Shown here: positions 1 to 6,698 of the stretch, one piece after another
Numbering within the stretch: the first letter of the stretch is position 1
Layout of the letters: every line of letters starts with the position of its first letter
Origin: an uncultured beta proteobacterium
GTDB taxonomy: Bacteria; Pseudomonadota; Gammaproteobacteria; Burkholderiales; Burkholderiaceae_C
Length of the DNA stretch: 10,203 bases
Reading direction: 5' to 3'
Assembly: GCA_903834645.1 (NCBI GenBank)
Contig: CAILKA010000074.1
Location: forward strand, 1 to 10,203
Program-made: the position numbers and the translations under genes
The notes under the pieces: model-generated
Database searches by the model: none
Seen by the model: the letters and a program-made list of their open reading frames with translations, nothing else
What the model was told of the DNA's origin: nothing

Positions 1-452
1 GCGTTGACCACGTAGGCAGCGTAGGCAGCCAGGGCCAGCAGCATCTGCCCGCGTGGCTCCAGGGCACCGGAAAAGAGCGCAGCCAGGTAGGCCGTGTGCA
101 ACGCCAGCACGAGCATGCTGAACACGTCTTCCCAGAAGAAGGCCGGCACAAACAGCCACCGGCCAAAGACCACCTTCTCCCAGATCGAGCCGGTGATCAT
201 GATCGTGTAGAGCAGAAGCGTCTTGAGCACGACCGAGGTGGTGGCCGCACCGAAGCCCTCCCCGGTGGCGAGCCAGCGCAGCACGAGCACCAGGCTCACG
301 AGGAACACCAGGAATTGGACCGGCGCCAGCACACCCTGGACGAGCGTCCAGCGTGTGGCGTCGCGCCGGCTGCGCTCCTCTTCGGTGTACAGCGGAGCCC
401 GGGCACGGCGGGCCGAACGCGTGCTCCGAACCTGAAAAGGGGTTCGATCCAT
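1..452 (-). CDS. bchF: 2-vinyl bacteriochlorophyllide hydratase (BchF), 3' end cut by window
   Basis: BchF hydrates the C3 vinyl group of the (bacterio)chlorophyllide ring to 3-hydroxyethyl, a membrane-associated step of bacteriochlorophyll a synthesis. I translated the minus strand from the ATG at 452-450. It gives 150 complete codons, open to the window edge, against about 170-180 residues in the family, so only the C-terminus is missing. The conserved stretch begins LYTEEERSRRDATRWTLVQG (about residues 22-41). It continues with the hydrophobic segments APVQFLVFLVSLVLVL and LKTLLLYTIMITGSIWEKVV and the motif FVPAFFWEDVF (about 98-108). These match BchF as I remember it from Rhodobacter. No other ATG or GTG start precedes the conserved part. 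The gene is transcribed away from ppaA and presumably leads a bchFNBHLM-type operon outside the window. A PpsR-type operator overlaps the -35 of its candidate promoter. Identification is very secure; the exact start is slightly less so. Confidence 0.95.
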   Translation of the reverse strand, partial: MDRTPFQVRSTRSARRARAPLYTEEERSRRDATRWTLVQGVLAPVQFLVFLVSLVLVLRWLATGEGFGAATTSVVLKTLLLYTIMITGSIWEKVVFGRWLFVPAFFWEDVFSMLVLALHTAYLAALFSGALEPRGQMLLALAAYAAYVVN

Positions 453-459
453 GTCGTCC

Positions 460-488
460 AGACTAGTGCGACCCGGCGAAAGTGTCAA
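460..488 (-). promoter_or_regulatory. Candidate sigma70 promoter of bchF
   Basis: Read on the minus strand, TTGACA (488-483, a perfect -35) is followed after exactly 17 bp by TAGTCT (465-460, 3 of 6 matches to TATAAT). The -35 lies inside the PpsR-type palindrome at 483-500, the usual geometry for repression by occlusion. A start site 6-7 bp past the -10 would fall at about 453-454, one or two bases before the bchF ATG, so the transcript would be almost leaderless. The weak -10 makes this a proposal, not a certainty. Confidence 0.45.
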
Positions 489-500
489 TCAGAATTGACG
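483..500. promoter_or_regulatory. PpsR/CrtJ-type operator 1 (bchF side)
   Basis: The site reads TGTCAATCAGAATTGACG. The arms GTCAAT and ATTGAC are exact inverted repeats around a 4-bp centre. The known PpsR/CrtJ consensus is TGT-N12-ACA, often TGTC-N10-GACA. Only the last base departs from it (G for A). It overlaps the -35 of the bchF promoter and lies in the region divergent from ppaA, two genes upstream of ppsR itself. Confidence 0.8.
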
Positions 501-547
501 TATGCACGGGATTACACTGTGCTGGATTGCCCCCTTGTCGAGGTGGG

Positions 548-565
548 TGTCTGCCTGCGTTGACG
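548..565. promoter_or_regulatory. Possible PpsR-type operator 2 (ppaA side)
   Basis: TGTC (548-551), ten bases, then GACG (562-565) fit the same TGTC-N10-GACG pattern as the two stronger sites, but the inner arms are not palindromic. It starts 65 bp from operator 1 (about six helical turns) and ends 7 bp before the proposed -35 of ppaA. PpsR/CrtJ is known to bind paired sites cooperatively, so the position is suggestive. The match alone is weak. Confidence 0.4.
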
Positions 566-572
566 CTTTCGT

Positions 573-601
573 TTGACGCACCGCCCTGTCAGGGGTAAAA
601 G
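573..601 (+). promoter_or_regulatory. Candidate sigma70 promoter of ppaA-ppsR
   Basis: TTGACG (573-578, 5 of 6 matches to the -35) is followed after 17 bp by TAAAAG (596-601, 4 of 6 matches to the -10). This would start transcription near 608, about 30 bases before the ppaA ATG. A second TTGACGC copy begins 13 bp upstream at 560. The spacing is ideal but the -10 is imperfect. Confidence 0.4.
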
Positions 602-622
602 GAGAACCGGACCGGGCGTGCA

Positions 623-643
623 ATGCCCGAGCCCCCTCCATGA
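623..643 (+). other. Possible six-codon leader ORF overlapping the ppaA start
   Basis: ATG at 623 opens a short frame encoding M-P-E-P-P-P. Its TGA (641-643) overlaps the ppaA ATG (640-642) as ATGA. The ppaA start has no clear ribosome binding site of its own; the nearest purine-rich GGAG is at 601-604. Initiation at the leader followed by termination-reinitiation could therefore feed ppaA. Three consecutive prolines before a stop are the kind of sequence that slows ribosomes without EF-P. It may also be chance, because the frame is tiny and has no strong Shine-Dalgarno. Confidence 0.25.
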
Positions 644-1488
644 GCACAGATTCAGACAAGCGCCCCCGCCGCCCGGCCACATCGTTGCTGGGCGAGCGCA
701 GCGTGGCAGCGCTTGAGCGCACGCTGCGATCCGAAGTGATCCCGCGGCTCGTGCGCGCGCATCGCAACCAGCCTGCCGGCGACGGGTCCAGCTCGGCCGT
801 GGGCCCGGGCCCGGGGGACGCCGACCGCTTCCTGCTCGAGTTGCTGGGTGACCAGCCTCCCTTGCAGTACCCGACGGTCGAGATGTTGCTGTCCGAAGGC
901 GCAGAGCTGGAAGCGCTGTGCCTGGGCCTGTTCGGCCCTGCGGCCTCCCGGCTGGGTTCCCTGTGGCGTGACGACCGCTGCGACTTCACCACCGTCACCG
1001 TGGCGCTGGGCCGCCTGCACCGATTGATGCGCGAACTCAGCGCGGCTTTCGACCACTCTCGGGCGAGGGTGTCGCGTCCGCCGCGCGTGCTGCTCGCCCA
1101 GCCGCCCGACGAGCAGCATCTGTTCGGGCTGGCGATGGTGGCGGAGTTCCTGCGTCGTGATGGCTGGGACGTGATCGGTGGCGTGGGTGCGGCTGTTCCC
1201 GATCCGGGGGCCCGCGTGCGTGACGAGTGGGTCGACCTGGCGGGCTTCTCGATCGGGTCCGATGACCGGATCGACTGGCTGCGAGAGACAATCCGCCGCG
1301 TGCGCGCGATGTCATGCAACGAACACGTCAGGATCGTGGTGGGTGGCCCGGTCTTCACCGCCCACCCGGAATGGGCTTTGGAAGTGGGCGCCGATGGAAC
1401 GGCCCGCGATGCCGCTGCAGCCGTCGAACTGGCCAACAGTCTGGTTGCGGAACGGATATCTGGAGAATTGGAGGCCTCGAAAGAATGA
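640..1488 (+). CDS. ppaA: PpaA/AerR-type B12-binding antirepressor of PpsR
   Basis: The 282-residue cytoplasmic regulator has a cobalamin-binding fold. In Rhodobacter, AerR/PpaA binds B12 in a light-dependent way and modifies DNA binding by CrtJ/PpsR. Here the B12 signature E-x-H-x-x-G is E158-Q-H160-L-F-G163, with H160 the expected lower cobalt ligand. It is followed by a Rossmann-like half with GGPVF at 235-239 and a GADGTA turn at 250-255. The helical cap carries W109 with nine residues and then V119-T120. The CarH/LitR photoreceptors have Glu-His at that spot; PpaA proteins as I recall them do not. Residues 1-60 are variable and basic to Pro/Gly-rich. The gene is divergent from bchF and overlaps ppsR by ATGA, the classical ppaA-ppsR pairing. 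The ATG at 640 is the only usable start before the conserved region, though it has no evident Shine-Dalgarno. Confidence 0.9.
   Translation: MSTDSDKRPRRPATSLLGERSVAALERTLRSEVIPRLVRAHRNQPAGDGSSSAVGPGPGDADRFLLELLGDQPPLQYPTVEMLLSEGAELEALCLGLFGPAASRLGSLWRDDRCDFTTVTVALGRLHRLMRELSAAFDHSRARVSRPPRVLLAQPPDEQHLFGLAMVAEFLRRDGWDVIGGVGAAVPDPGARVRDEWVDLAGFSIGSDDRIDWLRETIRRVRAMSCNEHVRIVVGGPVFTAHPEWALEVGADGTARDAAAAVELANSLVAERISGELEASKE
1470..1474 (+). promoter_or_regulatory. Ribosome binding site supporting the ppsR start at 1485
   Basis: GGAGG at 1470-1474, inside the end of ppaA, lies 10 bases before the ATG at 1485 that overlaps the ppaA stop. The later in-frame ATGs at 1575 and 1605 have no comparable purine tract. 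Confidence 0.55.
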
Positions 1489-3071
1489 GCCCGGCGACCC
1501 TTCGAGACCCCACCCGAACTGAACATCCAGCCCACCTCCCCCTGCCAGAGGCAGAACCCCCGACCAACCGAGCCATGCCTCGAGCCAAGAGCGGCCCCCC
1601 CGTGATGGGCGACATCGACGCCCAGACTGCTTCGCGCCTGCTCGGAGCCTCCAGCGACATTGCCCTCGTCCTCGATACCGACGGCAAGATCCTGGACGTG
1701 GTGGCGCAGACGAAGGAACTGGCCGACGAGGTCGTGCGCAAGTGGCGAGGGCGCCTGTGGGCGCAGACGGTCACCCCCGAGAGCCGCGAGAAGGTGGAGG
1801 CGCTGCTCGAAGAGGCGCGCCAGGCAGCCGAGGCGGCACGCTGGCGCCAGGTGACGCACCCGGTACCCGAAGGCGAGGGCATACCGGTCCTCTACTCCGC
1901 GATCCGCGTCTCCGACGAAGGCCCGGGCGGTGGGCGCATCATCGCCTTCGGTCGCGACCTGCGCGCGATGGTGGCACTGCAGAGGGGGCTCGTCGAGGCA
2001 CAGCAGGCGATGGAGCAGGACTACTGGCGCTTCCGGGAAGCCGAGACCCGCTACCGCCACCTGTTCGAGACCGCCAACGACGCGCTGCTCATCGTGGACG
2101 GCGCAGCACTCAAGATCCTGGAAGCCAATCCGGCCGCGCGCACCCTGTGCGCGGGCAGCCGCAGCAAGCTCGTGGGCAGCCAGCTCGCCACCCTCATCGA
2201 CCCCACCCACGGCGAGCGGCTCCAGAACCTGCTGGCGGCTGCCCGATCGGTGGGCCGGCATGAGCCGCTGCGCACGCGACTGGCCGGCGAAGCCCAGGAG
2301 GTCGTGCTGTCGGCCTCGGTCTTCCGGCAGGAGCAGTCGGCCTTCCTGATGGTGAGGTTGGCCCCCGTCTCCTCCGACTCGGGCGGGCCGGGCATGCCCG
2401 GCAAATCCCGCTCGGCAGCCGCCGCACACGGCTCGACGAGCGATGGCGGCTGGGAAGCCATCCTGCGCGCCTTCGTCAACAGCGCCCCTGACGGTCTCGT
2501 CTTCTGCGAGCCCACCGGCAAGATCATCGCGGCCAACCCCGCCTTTCTGGCGCTGGCCCAACTCGGCACCGAAGAGCAGGCGCGCAGCCAGCCGCTGGAT
2601 CGCTGGGTGGGGCGAACGGGCGTGGAGCTCGGGGTGCTCATCGGCAACCTGCGCCAGCGCGGCTCGATCGGCCTGTTCACGACCACGCTTCGCGGCGAGT
2701 ACGGAGCCCAGACGGACGTCGAGATCTCCGGTGCCGCCCTCTCGCTGGGCGACAGCACGCTGCTTGCCTTTGCCGTGCGCAACGTGGCGCGACGCTTGGG
2801 TACCACGGGCGGAGAGCCCGCCGCTGGCGTGCCCATGCCGCGTTCAGTGAGCGAGCTCACGGAGCTTGTCGGGCGCACGCCGCTCAAGGAGATCGTCTCG
2901 GAGACGACCGACCTGATCGAGCAGCTGTGCATCGAGACCGCGCTGCAGATGACCCAGGACAACCGCGCCTCTGCAGCCACGCTGCTGGGCCTGTCGCGCC
3001 AGAGCCTGTACGTGAAGCTGCGCCGCTTCGGCCTGGGCAACCTCGGCCCGGGCGACGACGAGCGCGGCTAG
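1485..3071 (+). CDS. ppsR: Transcriptional regulator PpsR/CrtJ
   Basis: This is the master repressor (sometimes activator) of bacteriochlorophyll, carotenoid and light-harvesting genes. It binds TGT-N12-ACA palindromes. From the ATG at 1485 it has 528 residues. There is an N-terminal PAS domain (about 50-165), the Q-linker helix (about 165-192), PAS1 (about 190-295), PAS2 (about 325-435) and a FIS-type helix-turn-helix. The C-terminal signature includes VSETTDLIEQLCIETAL (471-487) and LLGLSRQSLYVKLRRFG (500-516), nearly identical to Rhodobacter PpsR as I remember it. The family is about 465-475 residues long, so the first 30-40 residues, Pro/Thr-rich, are extra. Starts at 1575 (498 residues) or 1605 (488) are possible, but ATGA overlap and GGAGG favour 1485. 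Cysteines are C222, C341 and C482. C482 matches the HTH redox cysteine of Rhodobacter, but its partner position between the PAS domains seems to be V290. Confidence 0.95.
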   Translation: MSPATLRDPTRTEHPAHLPLPEAEPPTNRAMPRAKSGPPVMGDIDAQTASRLLGASSDIALVLDTDGKILDVVAQTKELADEVVRKWRGRLWAQTVTPESREKVEALLEEARQAAEAARWRQVTHPVPEGEGIPVLYSAIRVSDEGPGGGRIIAFGRDLRAMVALQRGLVEAQQAMEQDYWRFREAETRYRHLFETANDALLIVDGAALKILEANPAARTLCAGSRSKLVGSQLATLIDPTHGERLQNLLAAARSVGRHEPLRTRLAGEAQEVVLSASVFRQEQSAFLMVRLAPVSSDSGGPGMPGKSRSAAAAHGSTSDGGWEAILRAFVNSAPDGLVFCEPTGKIIAANPAFLALAQLGTEEQARSQPLDRWVGRTGVELGVLIGNLRQRGSIGLFTTTLRGEYGAQTDVEISGAALSLGDSTLLAFAVRNVARRLGTTGGEPAAGVPMPRSVSELTELVGRTPLKEIVSETTDLIEQLCIETALQMTQDNRASAATLLGLSRQSLYVKLRRFGLGNLGPGDDERG

Positions 3072-3077
3072 CGGCCC

Positions 3078-3095
3078 AGTGGGCGGGCGCCCACT
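3078..3095 (+). terminator. Stem-loop after ppsR, terminator-like
   Basis: AGTGGGC (3078-3084) pairs perfectly with GCCCACT (3089-3095) around a 4-base loop, beginning 7 bases after the ppsR stop. There is no T-run behind it, so it is not a textbook intrinsic terminator. It could terminate weakly, protect the 3' end or insulate ppsR from bchG. It ends 5 bp before PpsR-type operator 3. Confidence 0.45.
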
Positions 3096-3100
3096 CATAG

Positions 3101-3118
3101 TGTCAATATAGATTGACG
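3101..3118. promoter_or_regulatory. PpsR/CrtJ-type operator 3 (bchG operon)
   Basis: TGTCAATATAGATTGACG has the inverted arms GTCAAT/ATTGAC around ATAG, the same as operator 1 apart from the centre. It again ends in ACG where the consensus has ACA. It lies 29 bp before the bchG ATG, so the bchG-pucC-like-bchP operon is probably controlled by PpsR from here. I could not find a convincing -35/-10 pair next to it. TTGACG at 3113-3118 has no good -10 at 16-18 bp. Confidence 0.8.
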
Positions 3119-3147
3119 TCAGGTTGCCGGAACGGCACCATTGGCGA

Positions 3148-4032
3148 ATGGCTCTGCCTTCGCCTTCAGCGATCACCGAACTTCTCAAGCCCGTCACCTG
3201 GTTTCCGCCGATGTGGGCGTTCACCTGCGGCGTGGTTGCCTCGGGTGTTCCGCTGGATGGTCGCTGGCCGCTGCTCGTGGTGGGGGTTCTGCTCGCCGGG
3301 CCGCTGGTGTGCGCAACGAGCCAGGCCGTCAACGACTGGTTCGATCGCCACGTCGACGCGATCAATGAACCGCAGCGACCGATCCCCTCCGGGCGCATGC
3401 CCGGCCGCTGGGGGCTGTACGTCGCCGTAGGCTGGACGGCTCTTTCCTTGCTCGTCGCCACGGTCCTGGGCACCTGGGGCTTCGTGGCTGCAGTGGCCGG
3501 GTTGCTGCTGGCCTGGGCCTACAGTGCGCCGCCCCTGCGCCTGAAGCGCAACGGATGGTGGGGCAACGCTGCCTGCGGGCTGTCCTACGAAGGGCTGGCC
3601 TGGATCACCGGGGCGGCCGTGATGGCCGGCGGGGCCATGCCGGGCGGGCACTCGCTTGCCCTGGCGCTGCTCTACAGCCTCGGCGCACACGGCATCATGA
3701 CGCTCAACGACTTCAAATCGGTGCGTGGGGACAGCGCCATGGGCATCGGGTCGCTGCCCGTGCGTCTGGGCGTGGACCGCGCCGCCTGGACAGCCTGCGT
3801 GTTCATGGTCGTGCCCCAGCTGGTGGTGATCGCCCTGCTGGCGAGCTGGGGGCGCCCGATGCATGCCGCGGGAGTGGCCGCGTTGCTGGTGGGCCAGCTG
3901 GCCCTCATGGCGTGGTTCCTGCGCCAGCCGGTGCAGCGCGCGCTCTACTACAGCGGCTTTGGCGTCCCGCTCTTCGTCGCCGGCATGATGGTGAGCGCCT
4001 TCGCGTTGCGCAGCGTCGGGGGCGCGGCATGA
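3148..4032 (+). CDS. bchG: Bacteriochlorophyll synthase (BchG, UbiA family)
   Basis: BchG esterifies bacteriochlorophyllide a with geranylgeranyl (or phytyl) diphosphate, the last condensation of bacteriochlorophyll synthesis, at the cytoplasmic membrane. The 294-residue protein is the family's normal length. LLKPVTWFPPMWAF spans 12-25. The prenyl-diphosphate/Mg motif is NDWFDRHVDAINEPQRPIPS (62-81), with D63, D66 and D70. YSAPPLRLKRNGWWG follows at 125-139. The second Asp-rich motif is HGIMTLNDFKSVRGD (181-195). Several hydrophobic segments match the UbiA nine-helix fold. I chose the ATG at 3148. A TTG at 3124 would add eight residues but sits almost on the operator and is not needed by the family. 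The stop overlaps the next gene by ATGA. In Rhodobacter, bchE and bchJ lie between ppsR and bchG; both are absent here. Confidence 0.96.
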   Translation: MALPSPSAITELLKPVTWFPPMWAFTCGVVASGVPLDGRWPLLVVGVLLAGPLVCATSQAVNDWFDRHVDAINEPQRPIPSGRMPGRWGLYVAVGWTALSLLVATVLGTWGFVAAVAGLLLAWAYSAPPLRLKRNGWWGNAACGLSYEGLAWITGAAVMAGGAMPGGHSLALALLYSLGAHGIMTLNDFKSVRGDSAMGIGSLPVRLGVDRAAWTACVFMVVPQLVVIALLASWGRPMHAAGVAALLVGQLALMAWFLRQPVQRALYYSGFGVPLFVAGMMVSAFALRSVGGAA

Positions 4033-5438
4033 GGGGCCAGCAGGTCAACGGTGGCACAGGCTTCGGCTGGGTCGGTATCGCGCGCCTGGGCCTGGTGCAG
4101 GCCATGCTCGGCGCGGTGGTGGTGCTCACCACCTCCACGCTCAACCGTGTCATGGTGGTCGAGCTCGCGCTGCCCGCCCTGCTCCCCGGGCTGCTGGTGG
4201 CGCTGCACTACGCCGTGCAGCTCACTCGCCCGCGCATGGGCTGGGGGTCGGATGTCGGTGGTCGGCGCACGCCCTGGATCCTGGGCGGCATGGTCGTACT
4301 CGCCCTGGGCGGCGTCGGCGCTGCCGCGGCTACCGCCTGGATGCACACCGACCGCACCGCCGGCACCGTGCTGGCCGTGCTGGCTTTCGCGGCAGTGGGC
4401 CTGGGCGTGAGCGCCAGCGGCACCTCGCTGCTCGTGCTGCTGGCCAAGCAGGTGGACGAGCCCCGCCGCGCCGCCGCCGCCGCAACCGTCTGGGTGATGA
4501 TGATCGTGGGCTTTGCCGTCACCGCAGGGGTCGCCGGCCGTGCGCTGGACCCCTACGGTCCGCTGCGGCTGGTCCAGGTGTCGGCAGTGGTGTCGGTGAT
4601 CGCCGTGTGCGTCACGGCGCTCGCGCTGTGGGGTCTGGAGGCACCGCGCAGCCCCGCGCCCTCTGCGGCCCACCAGGCGCGCCCGGACTTCCTGCGCGCG
4701 CTCGCCGAGGTCTGGCGCGAGGACGATGCGCGGCGCTTCACGATCTTCGTGTTCTTCTCGATGCTCGCCTACAGCACGCAGGACCTGATCCTCGAGCCCT
4801 TCGCCGGCGCGATCTTCGGCTTCACGCCCGGTGAGTCGACAAGCCTGGCAGGGGTGCAGCACATGGGCACGCTGGCCGGCATGCTGCTGGCCGCCCTGGC
4901 GGGACGCCGGGTCGCAGGGGCCCGGCTGGGCTCGCTGAAGGCCTGGACGGTGGGCGGCTGCCTGGCCTCTGCCATCGCGCTGGGCGGGCTCGTGGCCGGG
5001 GCCGCGCTTGCGCCGAACTGGCCGCTGCGAGCCAACGTGTTCCTGCTGGGCGTGTCCAACGGCGCCTTTTCGATTGCCGCGATAGGCTCGATGATGAGCC
5101 TGGCGAGTGCCGGCGCCGAGCCCCGCGAGGGCACGCGCATGGGGCTGTGGGGCGCAGCGCAGGCGGTGGGCTTCGCACTCGGCGGCCTGTTCGGCTCTGC
5201 CGCCAGCGACCTCGCGCGCTGGTTGCTGGGCGATCCGGCCCGCTCCTACGGCAGCGTCTTCGCGCTCGAGGCCTGCATGTTCGTCGTCGCCGCAGCGCTG
5301 GCTTGGCGCATCCGCGTGCCGGCAGGTGCCGCCACTCGATACGCCGGCACCAGCGCCACCGAACCCGACGCGCGGCCCGACCGCACCCTTCCCGATACCC
5401 CAGGACTGGCGGGTCTTCCCGCAGGAGGCCCCCGATGA
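4029..5438 (+). CDS. PucC-family (BCH/MFS) membrane protein, Orf428-like
   Basis: This 469-residue polytopic membrane protein has about 12 hydrophobic segments and is of the PucC/LhaA/Orf428 family. It lies between bchG and bchP exactly as orf428 does in Rhodobacter capsulatus. Family hallmarks include LNRVMVVELALPALLPGLLV (38-57), RTPWILGG (80-87), the segment QDLILEPFAGAIFGFTPGES (251-270) and EGTRMGLWGAAQAVGFALGG (367-386). PucC and LhaA assist assembly of light-harvesting complexes, perhaps by delivering or releasing bacteriochlorophyll. The precise role of the Orf428 branch is not settled, so I give no symbol. A hydrophilic Pro/Thr-rich tail (about 430-469) follows the last helix. The start at 4029 overlaps the bchG stop as ATGA and gives the family N-terminus (GIARLGLVQAMLGAVVVLTT, 16-35). 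The open frame continues upstream but only as a shadow of bchG. Confidence 0.92.
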   Translation: MRGQQVNGGTGFGWVGIARLGLVQAMLGAVVVLTTSTLNRVMVVELALPALLPGLLVALHYAVQLTRPRMGWGSDVGGRRTPWILGGMVVLALGGVGAAAATAWMHTDRTAGTVLAVLAFAAVGLGVSASGTSLLVLLAKQVDEPRRAAAAATVWVMMIVGFAVTAGVAGRALDPYGPLRLVQVSAVVSVIAVCVTALALWGLEAPRSPAPSAAHQARPDFLRALAEVWREDDARRFTIFVFFSMLAYSTQDLILEPFAGAIFGFTPGESTSLAGVQHMGTLAGMLLAALAGRRVAGARLGSLKAWTVGGCLASAIALGGLVAGAALAPNWPLRANVFLLGVSNGAFSIAAIGSMMSLASAGAEPREGTRMGLWGAAQAVGFALGGLFGSAASDLARWLLGDPARSYGSVFALEACMFVVAAALAWRIRVPAGAATRYAGTSATEPDARPDRTLPDTPGLAGLPAGGPR

Positions 5439-6649
5439 GCCAAACGCCCGGACCCGAAGTCTTCGACGCCGTTGTCATCGGAGGCGGCCCTGCCGGCGCG
5501 ACGGCCGCACACGAACTCGTGCGGAGCGGCCACCGCGTCGCACTGCTCGATCGTGCCGGCCGCATCAAGCCCTGCGGCGGCGCGATCCCCCCGCGTCTCA
5601 TCAAGGACTTCGCGATCCCCGACCACCTGTTGGTGGCCAAAGCGCGCTGCGCGCGCATGGTCTCGCCCAAGGACAACCGTGTCGACATTCCCATCGAGGG
5701 TGGCTTTGTCGGCATGGTGGACCGAGACCAGTTCGACGAGTGGCTGCGCGAGCGCGCTGCGAGCGCCGGGGCGGTCAGGCACACCGGAATCTTCGAGCGC
5801 ATCGAGCGCGACGCCCAGGGCGTGTGCACGGTTCACTACCATGCACGCACGGGAGACGGCCTGCGTGATGGCCCGGCCGCAACGCTGCGCGCCCGTTGTG
5901 TCGTCGGAGCCGATGGCGCGCGCTCCGAGGTCGCCCGCCAGGAAGTGCGAGGGGCCGAAAAGGGCCGCTTCGTGTTCGCGTACCACGAGATCGTGCGTGC
6001 GCCGGAAGATCCACCGGCCGGCTACGACGCCTCGCGCTGCGATGTCTACTACCGCGGCGAGCTGTCACCCGACTTCTACGGCTGGGTGTTCCCGCACGGC
6101 CGCACGCTCAGCGTGGGCACGGGCAGTGCAGACAAAGGATTCTCGCTGCGCAACGCCACTTCGCGGCTGCGCGCCGTGGCCGGCCTGGACCGCTTCGAAA
6201 CGCTGCGGCGCGAGGGCGCGCCGATACCGATGAAGCCCTTGCCGAGCTGGGACAACGGCCGCGACGTGGTGCTCGCGGGCGACGCCGCCGGTGTCGTCGC
6301 CCCCGCCTCCGGCGAGGGCATCTATTACGCGATGGCCTGCGGGCAGATGGCCGCCGAGGCAGCGAGTCAGTTCCTGCGCACGGGGGACGCCCGTGCGCTC
6401 GCCACGGCGCGGCGGCGGTTCATGAAGGCGCACGGCAAGGTCTTCTGGGTGCTGGGCATCATGCAGCGCTTCTGGTATGTCAACGATCGACGCCGCGAGC
6501 GCTTCGTGAGCATCTGTGAAGACCGCGATGTGCAGCAGCTGACCTTCGAGGCCTACATGAACAAGGAGCTCGTGCGGCGGCGGCCGATGGCCCACATCCG
6601 CATCTTCCTGAAGGACATGGCGCACCTCCTGGGGCTCGCGCGGGTCTGA
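5435..6649 (+). CDS. bchP: Geranylgeranyl reductase (BchP)
   Basis: BchP reduces three double bonds of the geranylgeranyl tail of bacteriochlorophyll to give the phytyl tail, using NADPH and FAD. The 404-residue protein is close to the usual 390-400. The FAD-binding Rossmann motif VIGGGPAGATAA is at 14-25. The family signature AGRIKPCGGAIPPRLI is at 41-56, and the second nucleotide motif VVGADGARSEVAR is at 156-168. The FAD ribityl/GD motif LAGDAAGVVAPASGEGIYYA is at 280-299. The C-terminal helical region (330-404) contains FWVLGIMQRFWYVNDRRRERF. The start is firm: AGGAGG at 5423-5428 lies 6 bases before an ATG that overlaps the upstream stop as ATGA. It is the third cistron of the bchG operon. 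The idi gene that follows bchP in Rhodobacter is not present. Confidence 0.95.
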   Translation: MSQTPGPEVFDAVVIGGGPAGATAAHELVRSGHRVALLDRAGRIKPCGGAIPPRLIKDFAIPDHLLVAKARCARMVSPKDNRVDIPIEGGFVGMVDRDQFDEWLRERAASAGAVRHTGIFERIERDAQGVCTVHYHARTGDGLRDGPAATLRARCVVGADGARSEVARQEVRGAEKGRFVFAYHEIVRAPEDPPAGYDASRCDVYYRGELSPDFYGWVFPHGRTLSVGTGSADKGFSLRNATSRLRAVAGLDRFETLRREGAPIPMKPLPSWDNGRDVVLAGDAAGVVAPASGEGIYYAMACGQMAAEAASQFLRTGDARALATARRRFMKAHGKVFWVLGIMQRFWYVNDRRRERFVSICEDRDVQQLTFEAYMNKELVRRRPMAHIRIFLKDMAHLLGLARV

Positions 6650-6675
6650 GCCTTTCCTCGAGACTGCGAAACCCT

Positions 6676-6698
6676 GCTCGCAACCGAGCATTGCGAGC
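6676..6698 (+). terminator. Stem-loop after bchP, possible operon terminator
   Basis: GCTCGCAA (6676-6683) and TTGCGAGC (6691-6698) form a perfect 8-bp stem with a 7-base loop, 26 bp after the bchP stop. The sequence behind it (CCCGTTCTTCGCTCC) is pyrimidine-rich but lacks a proper T-run, so termination may be weak. Its right arm overlaps the -35 of the candidate promoter for the next gene. Confidence 0.45.

Noticed and set aside
96..563. 155-codon plus-strand frame over bchF and the divergent region
   Set aside because: The minus strand encodes clear BchF residues here; the plus frame has no family resemblance and runs through operators.
489..2561. 690-codon open frame on the minus strand across ppaA and ppsR
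   Set aside because: It is an antisense shadow caused by high GC codon bias; its translation is low-complexity Arg/Ala/Ser/Gly with no domain, and the plus strand holds two secure conserved genes.
3124..3147. TTG start for bchG eight codons upstream
   Set aside because: It lies 6 bp past the operator with no ribosome site, and the added residues are not seen in the family.
3555..4028. Upstream extension of the pucC-like frame
   Set aside because: The extension lies inside bchG in another frame and is Arg/Gly/Ala-rich; the family N-terminus begins just after the ATG at 4029.
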